A stretch of 64,000 bases of DNA from Catenibacillus sp964565805 (GTDB taxonomy: Bacteria; Bacillota; Clostridia; Lachnospirales; Lachnospiraceae), in contig CAZMGH010000002.1 of NCBI GenBank assembly GCA_964565805.1, positions 62,001-126,000 of the forward strand. The letters run 5' to 3'. The notes below the pieces were generated by a model. It searched no databases. It was not told the origin of the DNA and worked only from the letters and a program-made list of their open reading frames with translations. Position 1 is the first letter of the stretch; the number at the start of each line of letters is the position of its first letter. The position numbers and the translations under genes are program-made. Below, piece by piece: positions 41,233 to 50,835 of the stretch.

Positions 41233-44200
41233 ATGGCAAAAGTTATGAAAACCATGGACGGTAACACAGCTGTTGCTTGGGCGTCCTATGCGTTTACCGA
41301 AGTTGCCGGTATCTTTCCAATCACACCTTCATCTCCGATGGCTGAGGTCACAGACGAGTGGGCTGCTAACGGGAAAAAGAATGTTTTCGGGCAGCCTGTC
41401 AAGGTTGTTGAGATGCAGTCCGAGGGCGGCGCTTCCGGTGCTGTTCACGGTTCTCTCGCAGCTGGCGCGCTGACGACGACTTATACAGCTTCTCAGGGTC
41501 TTCTTCTTATGATCCCTAACATGTATAAGATCGCCGGTGAATTACTTCCTTGTGTATTCCATGTAAGTGCCAGAGCTTTAGCAACGCATGCACTTTCTAT
41601 TTTCGGTGACCATTCCGATGTTATGGCCTGCCGTCAGACAGGTTTTGCTCTGCTCTGTTCAAACTCCGTTCAGGAAGCTATGGATATGGCAGCAGTAGCA
41701 CATCTTTCTGCAATCAAAGGTAAAGTTCCGTTCCTTCATTTCTTTGACGGTTTCAGAACATCTCATGAAATTCAGAAGGTTGAATGTCTTGATTATGATG
41801 ATCTTGCTAAACTTGTAGACTATGACGCGCTGGCTGAATTTAAGCGCAACGCCCTGAATCCTGAGCATCCTGTTGTTAGAGGTACAGCTCAGAACCCGGA
41901 TATTTTCTTCCAGGGACGCGAGGCTTCCAACAGCTACTACAACGCGCTGCCTGCAGTGGTTGAAGAGTATATGGCAGAGATCAGCAAGCTGACTGGCCGC
42001 GACTACAAGTTATATAATTATTACGGCGCTCCGGACGCTGAAAAAGTGATCATCGCTATGGGTTCTGCCTGCGAAGCGGCAGAAGAGGTTATTGATTACC
42101 TTACAGCTAAAGGCGAAAAAGTTGGTCTTGTTAAAGTACATCTGTACAGACCGTTTGCTATTGATAAATTCCTTGAAGCTATTCCTGAAACAGCTACAAA
42201 GATCGCTGTTCTTGACAGATGCAAAGAGTCCGGTTCCATTGGCGAGCCTCTCTATGAAGATGTATGTACAGCATTCTTTAAGACTGGAAGGAAAGCTGCC
42301 ATTGTTGGCGGACGTTATGGTCTGGGTTCCAAGGACGTTACACCTGCTCAGATCATTTCTGTATATCAGAACCTTGACGCGGATGAGCCTAAGAACGGCT
42401 TCACAATAGGTATTGTAGATGATGTAACATATACATCTCTTCCAGCGCTGCCGGAAGTTGATGTTGCCGGAGAAGGCACAACAAGCTGCAAGTTCTGGGG
42501 CCTTGGCGCAGATGGTACTGTAGGCGCTAATAAGAACTCCATCAAGATCATTGGCGACCATACAGATATGTATGCTCAGGCATATTTCTCCTATGATTCC
42601 AAGAAGTCCGGCGGTATCACTCAGTCCCATTTGCGTTTCGGCAAGAAACCGATCCGTTCCACATATTATGTAAAAACTGCGGATTTTGTCGCATGTCATA
42701 ATCAGGCCTATGTATATCTGTATGATATGCTCAGCGAGATCAAAGAAAATGGAACCTTCCTTTTAAACTGTGAATGGGATGCTAAAGCGCTGGATGAAAA
42801 TCTTCCTGCTTCCATGAAGCGTATCATTGCTCAGAAGAACATTAAGTTCTACACGATTAACGCTACCGATATTGCTCAGGAGATCGGCCTTGGCAATCGT
42901 ACAAATACTGTACTCCAGGCTGCATTCTTCAAACTTGCGAACATCATTCCTATTGATGATGCTGTAAGATTCATGAAGGAAGCCATTAAGAAGACCTACG
43001 GCAAGAAGGGTGACGCTATCGTTAACATGAACTACGCAGCTGTTGATGCTGGTGTTGACGGCGCTGTCGCTGTTGAAGTACCTGCTTCCTGGGCAGATGC
43101 ACAGGATTCTCAGGTTACAGATGTTAAAGAAGTTCCTGAGTTCATCAGAGACGTTGTTGAACCTGTAAACGCTCAGAAGGGTGATGACCTTCCGGTGAGC
43201 ATATTCGCTCGTAAGGATCGCGCTGACGGTACGTTCCCTCTGGGTACATCCGCATATGAAAAACGCGGCGTTGCTGCTATGGTTCCTCAGTGGGATTCCA
43301 GCAAGTGTATCCAGTGCAACCAGTGCTCCTATGTCTGCCCACATGCAACCGTCCGTCCTTTCCTTTTAACAGAAGAAGAGAACGCTGCGGCCCCGGCAAA
43401 CTACGGTGCAGTTAAGGGCAAAGGTAAAGGCGTTGATCAGTACTACTTCAAGATGCAGGTATCCGTGCTTGACTGTCTTGGATGCGGAAGCTGCGTAAAT
43501 GTCTGCCCGGCTAAGGAAAAAGCCCTGACTATGGTTCCTCTTCATACACAGTATGATGAAGCTCCGAACTGGGAATACTCCTTATCTCTTTCTAAGAAAG
43601 AGAACCCGATGAAGATCGACACTGTTAAAGGCAGCCAGTTTGAGCAGCCGCTCCTTGAGTTTTCCGGAGCCTGCGCAGGCTGTGGTGAGACACCTTACGC
43701 AAAACTGATCACACAGCTGTTTGGCGACAGAATGTATATCTCCAACGCAACAGGATGTTCCTCCATCTGGGGCGGCTCCGCGCCCTCTATGCCTTACACA
43801 ACAAACGAAAAGGGGCAGGGTCCTGCATGGGCGAACTCCCTGTTCGAGGATAACGCTGAGTATGGCTATGGTATGTATTTAGGCGTTAAGGCTCAGAGAG
43901 AAAGAATCGCTTCCATAGCTAAAGCCGCCATTGAAGCTGGCGCCGATGAGGCCCAAAAAGCTGCTCTCCAGGGCTGGATCGACACAATGAACGATGGTGA
44001 TGCTTCCAAGGCTGCTTCCGCGAACCTTCTTGAAGTTGCAAAAGCTTACAATGGTGATAACGCTGACGTTAAGGCTGCTTTTGATTTCATCGTTGAGAAT
44101 TCCGATCAGCTGGTTAAGAAGTCCCAGTGGATCTTCGGCGGTGACGGATGGGCATACGATATTGGTTACGGCGGATTAGATCATGTTCTGGCCTCCGGTG

Positions 44201-44766
44201 AAGATGTAAACGTATTTGTATTCGATACAGAAGTTTACTCCAACACAGGCGGACAGTCCTCCAAATCTACTCCGATTGGCGCTGTAGCAAAATTTGCTGC
44301 TGCCGGTAAGAGAGTGAAGAAGAAAGACCTTGGTATGATGGCTATGTCCTATGGCTATGTATACGTAGCTCAGGTTTCCATGGGCGCAAATCAGGCTCAG
44401 TTGTTAAAAGCCCTGAAAGAAGCAGAAAGCTATCATGGTCCTTCGCTCATCATCGCTTACGCTCCATGTATCAACCATGGTATCAAGGGCGGTATGAAGT
44501 TCGCTCAGACAAGAATGAAACAAGCTGTGGAGTGTGGCTACTGGGCGCTGTACAGATTCAATCCTGATCTTGAAAGAGAAGGAAAGAATCCGTTTACATT
44601 AGACTCTAAAGAGCCTACAGGTGACTTCAGAGAGTTCATTATGAATGAAGTTCGCTATTCTTCACTTACAAGAACCTTCCCTGAGGTTGCTGAGGAACTG
44701 TTTGAAAAGACCGAAGCAACAGCAAAAGAAAGACTTGAAGATTACAAAAAGCTTGCTGCCGGTTAA
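41233..44766 (+). CDS. nifJ: Pyruvate:ferredoxin (flavodoxin) oxidoreductase
   Basis: An 1177-residue single-chain enzyme that oxidises pyruvate to acetyl-CoA and CO2 and reduces ferredoxin; central to anaerobic fermentation. Domains are in the expected order: FPITPSSPMAEVTDEWA (domain I), the CoA and ferredoxin-type domain with CIQCNQCSYVCPHAT and CLGCGSCVNVCP for two 4Fe-4S clusters, CAGCGETPY for the proximal cluster, and the TPP motif beginning GDGWAYDIGYGGLDH and ending NTGGQ. AAAGGAGA lies before the ATG. Codon use is more biased than in neighbours, as expected for a highly expressed gene. TPP comes from thiN. Confidence 0.97.
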   Translation: MAKVMKTMDGNTAVAWASYAFTEVAGIFPITPSSPMAEVTDEWAANGKKNVFGQPVKVVEMQSEGGASGAVHGSLAAGALTTTYTASQGLLLMIPNMYKIAGELLPCVFHVSARALATHALSIFGDHSDVMACRQTGFALLCSNSVQEAMDMAAVAHLSAIKGKVPFLHFFDGFRTSHEIQKVECLDYDDLAKLVDYDALAEFKRNALNPEHPVVRGTAQNPDIFFQGREASNSYYNALPAVVEEYMAEISKLTGRDYKLYNYYGAPDAEKVIIAMGSACEAAEEVIDYLTAKGEKVGLVKVHLYRPFAIDKFLEAIPETATKIAVLDRCKESGSIGEPLYEDVCTAFFKTGRKAAIVGGRYGLGSKDVTPAQIISVYQNLDADEPKNGFTIGIVDDVTYTSLPALPEVDVAGEGTTSCKFWGLGADGTVGANKNSIKIIGDHTDMYAQAYFSYDSKKSGGITQSHLRFGKKPIRSTYYVKTADFVACHNQAYVYLYDMLSEIKENGTFLLNCEWDAKALDENLPASMKRIIAQKNIKFYTINATDIAQEIGLGNRTNTVLQAAFFKLANIIPIDDAVRFMKEAIKKTYGKKGDAIVNMNYAAVDAGVDGAVAVEVPASWADAQDSQVTDVKEVPEFIRDVVEPVNAQKGDDLPVSIFARKDRADGTFPLGTSAYEKRGVAAMVPQWDSSKCIQCNQCSYVCPHATVRPFLLTEEENAAAPANYGAVKGKGKGVDQYYFKMQVSVLDCLGCGSCVNVCPAKEKALTMVPLHTQYDEAPNWEYSLSLSKKENPMKIDTVKGSQFEQPLLEFSGACAGCGETPYAKLITQLFGDRMYISNATGCSSIWGGSAPSMPYTTNEKGQGPAWANSLFEDNAEYGYGMYLGVKAQRERIASIAKAAIEAGADEAQKAALQGWIDTMNDGDASKAASANLLEVAKAYNGDNADVKAAFDFIVENSDQLVKKSQWIFGGDGWAYDIGYGGLDHVLASGEDVNVFVFDTEVYSNTGGQSSKSTPIGAVAKFAAAGKRVKKKDLGMMAMSYGYVYVAQVSMGANQAQLLKALKEAESYHGPSLIIAYAPCINHGIKGGMKFAQTRMKQAVECGYWALYRFNPDLEREGKNPFTLDSKEPTGDFREFIMNEVRYSSLTRTFPEVAEELFEKTEATAKERLEDYKKLAAG

Positions 44767-44780
44767 TTAATAAAAAGGAA

Positions 44781-44815
44781 AAGGCTCTGCCATTCCATTG
44801 GGATGGCAGAGCCTT
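44781..44815. terminator. Terminator after pyruvate:ferredoxin oxidoreductase
   Basis: Perfect 13-bp arms AAGGCTCTGCCAT (44781-44793) and ATGGCAGAGCCTT (44803-44815). A and T tracts on either side allow use by the convergent gene as well. Confidence 0.8.
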
Positions 44816-44839
44816 GCTTTATGTGTGCCCGGCGGCAAT

Positions 44840-46345
44840 TCAGCTGTAAGACAGGTTTTCTGACGGATACTCAGCGTCACAGGTCATATCAATGCCAAGC
44901 TTTCGCAAAGTCTGTTCATCATTATGAGTCAGCATTATGGTGGAGTGTCCCTGGATGCCTTTTAACTTAGAAAGCTTATCTAAAGCCATCTGAGCTGTAG
45001 GATTCGTTACAGCGCTGATGCTTAAGGCAATAAGGATCTCTTCCAGACTCAAAGCGCAGTATTTAGAATGAAGGTTATTTTTCTTAAGATTAATGATCGT
45101 CTCCAGCACATTTGGGGAAATGAGCATGATCTCATCAGCGATGCCGGCCAGATGCTTGATGGCATTTAAAATAGCGGCAGCACAGGCAACCATAATGTCC
45201 GAGCTTTTTCCTGTAATGATGGAGCCGTCCTCCAGTTCCAGGGCTGTGGCTGAAGAAATATCATTATTGCTGAGCTTTTTCATGTTTTTCCGAGCATATT
45301 CCCGGGCAGGAGCAACCACGGCGCGGTCTTCCTGCTTTAAGCCTACTTCTTCCATGATCAGCTGGATCCGCTGCATGGTAGATTCATCCGCCTGGCCTTT
45401 TTTATATTCGCAGGCAGTTTTAAAGTATCTGCGTATGATCTCCTGGAGCGATGCCTCACGGACAACATCATCGTCAACGATGCCATAGCCGATGCGGTTG
45501 ACACCCATATCTGTGGGGGATTTATAAATAGATTCCGTATTTGTGATTTTTTCAATGATACGGCGGACAACTGGGAACATTTCCAGATCTCTGTTATAGT
45601 TGACCGCAGCAACGCCGTATGCCTCGTAATGGAAATAGTCCATCATATTTACGTCCTTTAAATCCGCAGTAGCAGCCTCATAGGCAATATTTAACGGATG
45701 CTTTAATGGTATATTCCATACAGGAAATGTTTCAAATTTAGAATATCCGGCAGATTTTCCAAGGCGGTACTCATGATACAGCTGATTTAAGCAAGTAGCC
45801 AGCTTTCCGCTGCCCGGTCCCGGAGCTGTAACTACAACGATGGGTTTTGTTGTGGTAATATAAGGATTTTGGCCATAGCCTTCAGGGCTGACGATAGTAT
45901 CCACATCTGCCGGATAGCCTTTGATGGCCTTGTGGGTATAAACCTTAATGCTGCGCTGTTCCAGTTTATTAATAAAAACCGTGGTAGCCGGCTGATGATC
46001 AAAGCGTGTGATGACCACACTGTTGACCTCCAGTCCGTATCTTCTCAGATCGTCGATGAGGCGGAGAACATCCATATCGTAGGTAATGCCAAAATCCCCC
46101 CGGATCTTGTTCCGCTCAATATCCCCTGCGTAAACACAGATGATGATTTCCGCCTTGTCCCTTAACTTCTGGAGCAGTTTAATTTTAGCATTTTCATCAA
46201 AACCAGGCAGGACTCTCTTGGCATGCAGGTCAGAAATAAGCTTTCCGCCAAATTCCAGGTAAAGCTTGTCGTAGTTATTCACACGTTCCAGGATATACTG
46301 GGACTGTTCTTTGATGTACCTTTCATGATCAAAACCGATTTTCAT
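44840..46345 (-). CDS. DUF1846 family protein
   Basis: A 501-residue member of the DUF1846 family, known from a crystal structure but without an agreed function. It opens MKIGFDHERYIKEQSQYILERV and includes the conserved APGPGSGKLATCLNQLYHE, KFETFPVWNIPLKHPLNIAYEAATADL and NRIGYGI segments. An ATP- or nucleotide-binding loop has been suggested for GPGSGK; that is inference. A GGAGGAG site gives the ATG at 46345; an in-frame ATG at 46366 is poorer. Monocistronic, convergent with pyruvate:ferredoxin oxidoreductase. Confidence 0.88.
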   Translation of the reverse strand: MKIGFDHERYIKEQSQYILERVNNYDKLYLEFGGKLISDLHAKRVLPGFDENAKIKLLQKLRDKAEIIICVYAGDIERNKIRGDFGITYDMDVLRLIDDLRRYGLEVNSVVITRFDHQPATTVFINKLEQRSIKVYTHKAIKGYPADVDTIVSPEGYGQNPYITTTKPIVVVTAPGPGSGKLATCLNQLYHEYRLGKSAGYSKFETFPVWNIPLKHPLNIAYEAATADLKDVNMMDYFHYEAYGVAAVNYNRDLEMFPVVRRIIEKITNTESIYKSPTDMGVNRIGYGIVDDDVVREASLQEIIRRYFKTACEYKKGQADESTMQRIQLIMEEVGLKQEDRAVVAPAREYARKNMKKLSNNDISSATALELEDGSIITGKSSDIMVACAAAILNAIKHLAGIADEIMLISPNVLETIINLKKNNLHSKYCALSLEEILIALSISAVTNPTAQMALDKLSKLKGIQGHSTIMLTHNDEQTLRKLGIDMTCDAEYPSENLSYS

Positions 46346-46470
46346 AGTCTCCTCCTTTTCGGCCATCGCCGGCTTACGGTTGTGTATAAGTATTTATCCA
46401 TAAAATACATCTACCTATTATAGCATGTTTTAGTTGAAGAGCAAACAACAAAATCGACAAATTTTAAAAC

Positions 46471-46499
46471 TTGCAAAGCACTGAAAAATCCGATATGAT
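46471..46499 (+). promoter_or_regulatory. Promoter of the M16 peptidase gene
   Basis: TTGCAA (46471-46476), 17-bp spacer, TATGAT (46494-46499). It excludes the in-frame start at 46471 and favours 46546. Confidence 0.65.
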
Positions 46500-46545
46500 G
46501 ATAGAAGTATATGTATATTTTTGGGATAGGAGTTTGATTAACAGA

Positions 46546-47853
46546 ATGGTCATCCGAAATGAGCTTGAAAATAAAATTCGTGTTGTCATGGAACCCATGG
46601 AAAATTACAGATCCGTCTCTATCGGTGTGTTGGTACAGGCCGGATCAGGGGATGAAACCCCGGAAAATAACGGAATCGCCCATGTGACAGAGCATATGGT
46701 CTTTAAAGGGACAAAAACCCGGTCAGCCAGGGAGATTGCTGATGCTATGACCGGGATCGGCGATCATGTGGACGCGTATACCAGTAAAGAATGTACGTGC
46801 TTTTATACCCGCACCTTAGGGGAGTATGCCTATGAGGCTTTGGATATTATTGGAGATATGCTTATGAATGCCCGGCTGGATCCGGAAGATATGAAAAAAG
46901 AGTTGGGGATCATTTTAGATGAAATTGATATGTATTCGGATGACGCGGATGAGCTGTGCCATGAGCTTCTTCAGAAGGAAGTGTGGGGCGACCATCCTCT
47001 GGGCTATATTATTTCCGGGGAAAAGGAGATCGTCCGTAATTTTACTCCGGAAGATGTGAAAAAATTCATGGGCCAGTATTATACAGGACGGCATTTGGTG
47101 ATTTCTGTAGCAGGAAATTTTCAGCCAAAACCCATGCTTGACCACATCCAAAAGCTTTTTGGCTCTATTCCTGCAGGTGAAAGGCTGCCCAAACGAGCGG
47201 CGCCGGTATATCGTCCGGCTATGGTTTGTGTCCATAAGGATATTGAACAGATGCATCTGGATCTGGCCTTTGACTGTATTTCCTGCGACCACCCGGATAA
47301 ATATGTATTAAGTGTTGTCAACAGTATCTTAGGGGGCAATGGCAATTCCAGGCTTTTTCAGGAAGTTCGGGAGGATAAAGGACTGGCTTATACGGTGTAT
47401 TCTTATGGAAGCTCATTTAAAAACTGCGGATTGTTTCAGGTTTATGCGGCCATGACTCCGGAACAGACACCCCAGGTGCTGGAAGCGGCATTTAAAGCCA
47501 TTGACGGTATGTGTCAGGCCCCTGTGGGGGCGGATGAACTGGCCCTAACAAAGCGTCAGATCCGAACAGAGCTGTATATGGCGGCGGAGAGCCCCCGCAA
47601 CCGGATGGAATCCAATGCCAAGGCAGGGCTTTATGATGAAGAGCTGGAAACCATTGAAGAAACCGTGGCCTATGTGGAGGCCGTTACGGTTCAGGATGTG
47701 AGCGCATTTATGAAAAAGTACATTCACCTGGATAAAATGGGGGTAGCTCTTGTTGGAAACTTTGCGCCCATGGACACGAATGCTGTAAATGATGTGCTGA
47801 AAAAATGGGGGATCCCCTTAAAATGTAAAACTGTGCAGACCGTGAGAAAATGA
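46546..47853 (+). CDS. M16 family zinc peptidase
   Basis: A 435-residue processing-peptidase-like enzyme. The inverted zinc motif is HVTEH near residue 45, with the downstream catalytic/metal Glu in ELGIILDEIDMY; the inactive second half is in the same chain (domain pair of about 210 residues each). Bacterial members resemble B. subtilis YmxG and the mitochondrial processing peptidase and act in the cytoplasm or near the membrane. The ATG at 46546 has AGGAG 13 bases upstream. The following small ORF and rlmH may share the transcript. Confidence 0.88.
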   Translation: MVIRNELENKIRVVMEPMENYRSVSIGVLVQAGSGDETPENNGIAHVTEHMVFKGTKTRSAREIADAMTGIGDHVDAYTSKECTCFYTRTLGEYAYEALDIIGDMLMNARLDPEDMKKELGIILDEIDMYSDDADELCHELLQKEVWGDHPLGYIISGEKEIVRNFTPEDVKKFMGQYYTGRHLVISVAGNFQPKPMLDHIQKLFGSIPAGERLPKRAAPVYRPAMVCVHKDIEQMHLDLAFDCISCDHPDKYVLSVVNSILGGNGNSRLFQEVREDKGLAYTVYSYGSSFKNCGLFQVYAAMTPEQTPQVLEAAFKAIDGMCQAPVGADELALTKRQIRTELYMAAESPRNRMESNAKAGLYDEELETIEETVAYVEAVTVQDVSAFMKKYIHLDKMGVALVGNFAPMDTNAVNDVLKKWGIPLKCKTVQTVRK

Positions 47854-47881
47854 TGCTTCCCAGGAAAGGCGGATTAAAAAC

Positions 47882-47980
47882 ATGAGCAAAAATGAATTTT
47901 TAAAGGAACTTAGAGATTATCCCACCGGGCAGATCAGCGCCACTTGCTATGTTATGAAGCACTGGGGAGATTGGCAATGA
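47882..47980 (+). CDS. Small 32-residue ORF coupled to rlmH
   Basis: ATG-to-stop reading frame of 32 codons, with GAAAGG eleven bases upstream of its ATG. The peptide begins MSKNEFLKELRDY, like the first helix of DUF1700 (HAAS) proteins, and ends KHWGDWQ. Its TGA overlaps the rlmH ATG (ATGA), so rlmH may be translated by coupling. It could be a small protein, a truncated DUF1700 gene or a leader peptide. No homologue is recognised with confidence. Confidence 0.45.
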   Translation: MSKNEFLKELRDYPTGQISATCYVMKHWGDWQ

Positions 47981-48456
47981 AGATTACGCTGCTGACGGTG
48001 GGAAAGGTTAAAGAAACGTTTTATGTGCAGGCCATCAGCGAGTTTTCCAAGCGGCTGAGCCGTTACTGCCGCCTGGAGATCATCGAGGCGGCGGATGAGA
48101 AAACCCCGGATGGAGCCAGCGATGCAGTGACAGCCCAGATCCTGAAAAAAGAAGGGGAGCGGCTGATGAAAAATATCCGGGATGATGCCTATGTGATCGC
48201 TCTGGCCATTGACGGAAAGATGCTTTCTTCAGAACAATTTGCCGAAACTATTGAAAAGCTGGGAATCGGTGGAACCAGCCATATCCAGTTTATCATCGGA
48301 GGTTCTTTAGGACTGTCTCCCCAGGTCTTATCCCGGGCTGACGCCAGGATCAGCTTTTCAAAAATGACATTCCCTCATCAGCTGATGCGGGTCATTTTGC
48401 TGGAGCAGATCTACCGGGGGTACAGGATTATTTGCGGGGAGCCGTATCATAAGTAA
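47977..48456 (+). CDS. rlmH: 23S rRNA (pseudouridine-1915-N3) methyltransferase
   Basis: A 159-residue SPOUT-class methyltransferase that modifies pseudouridine 1915 of 23S rRNA. The opening MKITLLTVGKVKETF, the AdoMet-binding knot IGGSLGLSPQV and the end RGYRIICGEPYHK are all typical. The ATG at 47977 is inside the stop of the small ORF before it; the in-frame start at 47944 would overlap that ORF and lacks similarity to the family. Confidence 0.95.
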   Translation: MKITLLTVGKVKETFYVQAISEFSKRLSRYCRLEIIEAADEKTPDGASDAVTAQILKKEGERLMKNIRDDAYVIALAIDGKMLSSEQFAETIEKLGIGGTSHIQFIIGGSLGLSPQVLSRADARISFSKMTFPHQLMRVILLEQIYRGYRIICGEPYHK

Positions 48457-48560
48457 GTGCTTTTTTCGCATTTGTCATGATTGATTCGCCTCCCTGACAC
48501 TTGTTATAGTTCATGACCCGGCGTCACAAGTACTACCTTTAGAAAATTTTTAAGAAATGA

Positions 48561-48589
48561 CTGACAAGCCGGACGGATAATGCTATAAT
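48561..48589 (+). promoter_or_regulatory. Promoter of purC
   Basis: CTGACA (48561-48566), 17-bp spacer, perfect TATAAT (48584-48589). The 40-base leader to purC is too short for a guanine riboswitch. Confidence 0.7.
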
Positions 48590-48629
48590 TGTTATCGGAA
48601 TAAATTGAAAATGGAAGAGAGGAAGACAA

Positions 48630-49493
48630 ATGAAACCCATTAAAGAAGGAAAAGTTCGTGAGATTTACGATAACGGTGACAACTTAATCATGGTAGCTAC
48701 TGACCGGATCAGCTGTTTTGATGTTATTTTAAAAAATACCATTACAAAGAAAGGGACTGTGCTGACCCAGATGTCCAAGTTCTGGTTTGATATGACCGAG
48801 GACATCCTCCCAAATCATATGATTTCCACAGACGTGAATGACATGCCGGAGTTTTTCCGTCAGCCTCAGTTTGATGGAAACAGTATGCTTTGCCGTAAGC
48901 TAAACATGCTCCCTGTAGAATGTATCGTTCGCGGATACATTACCGGAAGCGGCTGGGCAAGTTATCAGAAGGACGGTACAGTATGCGGAATCAAGCTTCC
49001 TGAAGGTCTTAAAGAATCCGACAAGCTCCCTGAGCCGATTTACACACCGTCTACAAAGGCTGAGATCGGGGATCATGATGAGAATATCTCCTATGAGCAG
49101 AGCGTTGCCCACCTTGAAAAGTATTTCCCTGGAAAGGGTGAAGCGTATGCGTCAAAGCTTCGGGACTACACGATTGCTCTTTATAAGAAATGCGCGGACT
49201 ATGCATTAAGCCGGGGCATTATTATTGCGGACACAAAGTTTGAGTTTGGTCTGGATGCGGATGGAAATATGGTTCTTGGCGATGAGATGCTTACACCGGA
49301 CAGCTCCCGCTTCTGGCCGGCAGACGACTATGAGCCCGGACACGGACAGCCTTCCTTTGACAAGCAGTTTGCCCGTGACTGGCTGAAAGCAAACCCGGAT
49401 AATGACTGGACACTGCCGGAAGATGTTGCGCAAAAGACCATTGACAAGTACCTTCAGGGCTATGAGATGCTTACAGGGAAAAAGCTTCAGTAA
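48630..49493 (+). CDS. purC: Phosphoribosylaminoimidazole-succinocarboxamide synthase
   Basis: A 287-residue SAICAR synthetase, which joins aspartate to CAIR in purine synthesis. Segments seen: MKPIKEGKVREIYDNGDNLI, VATDRISCFDV, NMLPVECIVRGYITGSGW, and TPDSSRFWPADDYEPG. GAAGAGAGGAAG upstream gives the ATG. It stands apart from other purine genes here and has its own strong promoter. The class is the long form resembling the yeast enzyme. Confidence 0.95.
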   Translation: MKPIKEGKVREIYDNGDNLIMVATDRISCFDVILKNTITKKGTVLTQMSKFWFDMTEDILPNHMISTDVNDMPEFFRQPQFDGNSMLCRKLNMLPVECIVRGYITGSGWASYQKDGTVCGIKLPEGLKESDKLPEPIYTPSTKAEIGDHDENISYEQSVAHLEKYFPGKGEAYASKLRDYTIALYKKCADYALSRGIIIADTKFEFGLDADGNMVLGDEMLTPDSSRFWPADDYEPGHGQPSFDKQFARDWLKANPDNDWTLPEDVAQKTIDKYLQGYEMLTGKKLQ

Positions 49494-49589
49494 CTGAACC
49501 ATCCAGTAACAGGAAAGATCCGGTCGGACAATAATAATAAACGTTGAGAAACCTGTATGATCTGCAGAACGCAGTATATAGAGAAATGT

Positions 49590-49632
49590 TTAACGGCCAG
49601 CCCGTACATAAATAAGCCGGGCTGGCCGTTAA
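49590..49632. terminator. Inverted repeat between purC and the isomerase gene
   Basis: Perfect 15-bp arms TTAACGGCCAGCCCG (49590-49604) and CGGGCTGGCCGTTAA (49618-49632). T runs are short, but it separates two convergent genes, so a terminator role is likely. Confidence 0.65.
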
Positions 49633-49652
49633 TTAGATACGATGTTTTATGA

Positions 49653-50534
49653 TTAAAGGTTTTCTTTCAACCAGGCGCAGTCATCAGCGATACACTTATC
49701 ATGTTCATCGTAAAAGCCTTCGCGCTCAACGATCCAGAAAGCGTCAAAGTCCTGCTCATCCAGGGCTTTTTTGATTTCCTTCCAGTCCATATTGGATTCC
49801 GGGGCGCCCATTTTGCACTGTACCTGGAAGCGCTGCGTGTTGGCAGCGTTGGCCTGATTAAAACCGTCAAGAATCTTCTGGCGTTCTTCCACAGACAATT
49901 CTTTAACATTGCCAAAGGCTGCTGCCGGATCCGGCTGGTCATCGTGACGGGAAGCCGGGCGGGGGCCGGGGCCGACCACCTTACTGTTTTCCTTTACATG
50001 GATGGAAAGGATGCGGTTTTTATATTTGCGGATAAAGTAAGGCGGGTACATGCCGCCATTCATGGCCCATCCGCAGTCTAACTGGGAAAAGCATTTTGTG
50101 CTGTTATCCAACAGGTGCTCTAAAAGGCATTTTCCCTGATCAAAATAAAATTCCTGACTATGATTGTGATAGCCGATCTTAATGCCGTAAGGCTCAGCCA
50201 TGGCGGCCATGTCATCTAATTCATGAGCAACTTCAATGGCTTCTTCTTTGCTGCAAAACGGTGTGCTTGCCCAGATCACTGCTTTTCCCCCAAGGGCAGC
50301 CATCTTTTTAACGATTTCTTCTGTGGGCTTTGCATGAACAGATGTTGCCTGAAGCCCGGTTTCATCAAGCCATTTTTTAATGTCTTCAATATCATTATCC
50401 AGGTCCACCGGCAAAAGCTCCACACAGTTAAATCCAAGGGCCTTGATGGTCTTAAACTTGTCCAGAAGTGTAGGGCCTAATCCCAGATAGCTGGCAATGC
50501 CGCCAAATGAATATGTACCAATTCCAATTTCCAT
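49653..50534 (-). CDS. Sugar phosphate isomerase/epimerase family protein
   Basis: A 293-residue xylose-isomerase-like TIM barrel. It opens MEIGIGTYSFGGIASYLGLG; metal and substrate positions include GYHNHSQEFYF, FSQLDCGWAMNGG, SIHVKENSKV and WIVEREGF. These proteins include inosose dehydratases, hydroxypyruvate isomerases and tagatose epimerases; this one cannot be placed further. AGGAGG on the minus strand supports the ATG. It is separate from the sugar operon at 31.5 kb, but an aldose such as apiose is a conceivable substrate. Confidence 0.82.
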   Translation of the reverse strand: MEIGIGTYSFGGIASYLGLGPTLLDKFKTIKALGFNCVELLPVDLDNDIEDIKKWLDETGLQATSVHAKPTEEIVKKMAALGGKAVIWASTPFCSKEEAIEVAHELDDMAAMAEPYGIKIGYHNHSQEFYFDQGKCLLEHLLDNSTKCFSQLDCGWAMNGGMYPPYFIRKYKNRILSIHVKENSKVVGPGPRPASRHDDQPDPAAAFGNVKELSVEERQKILDGFNQANAANTQRFQVQCKMGAPESNMDWKEIKKALDEQDFDAFWIVEREGFYDEHDKCIADDCAWLKENL

Positions 50535-50754
50535 AAAAAATACCTCCTGAAAGATAGACGTTTAAGGCAGGGGATCTGTCACTGCCTACACTGTGACCGG
50601 CAACAGATATTTTCTGCCTTTGACTATTATTATACTTTTCACCAAACAAATAATCAATAAAAAAAGCATGAAATTGCACTGGCTATGCGGCCTTTTGCCT
50701 AACCGGCGATAAAGCCGGAAGAGGCGCAGAAGCATCTGAAAAAAAGATTCACTA

Positions 50755-50783
50755 TTGTAAATTCAGCAAAATAGTAGTAAAAT
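50755..50783 (+). promoter_or_regulatory. Promoter of the activase gene
   Basis: TTGTAA (50755-50760), 17-bp spacer, TAAAAT (50778-50783). A repeated TATTGTAAA lies at both sides. Confidence 0.5.
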
Positions 50784-50835
50784 ATCTGTTATTGTAAAAC
50801 GAAGCATTTGAAAGGTTTTCATCCTCCTTTTTACA

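Noticed and set aside
48590..48629. Purine riboswitch before purC
   Set aside because: The leader after the promoter is only about 35 bases and lacks the conserved core.
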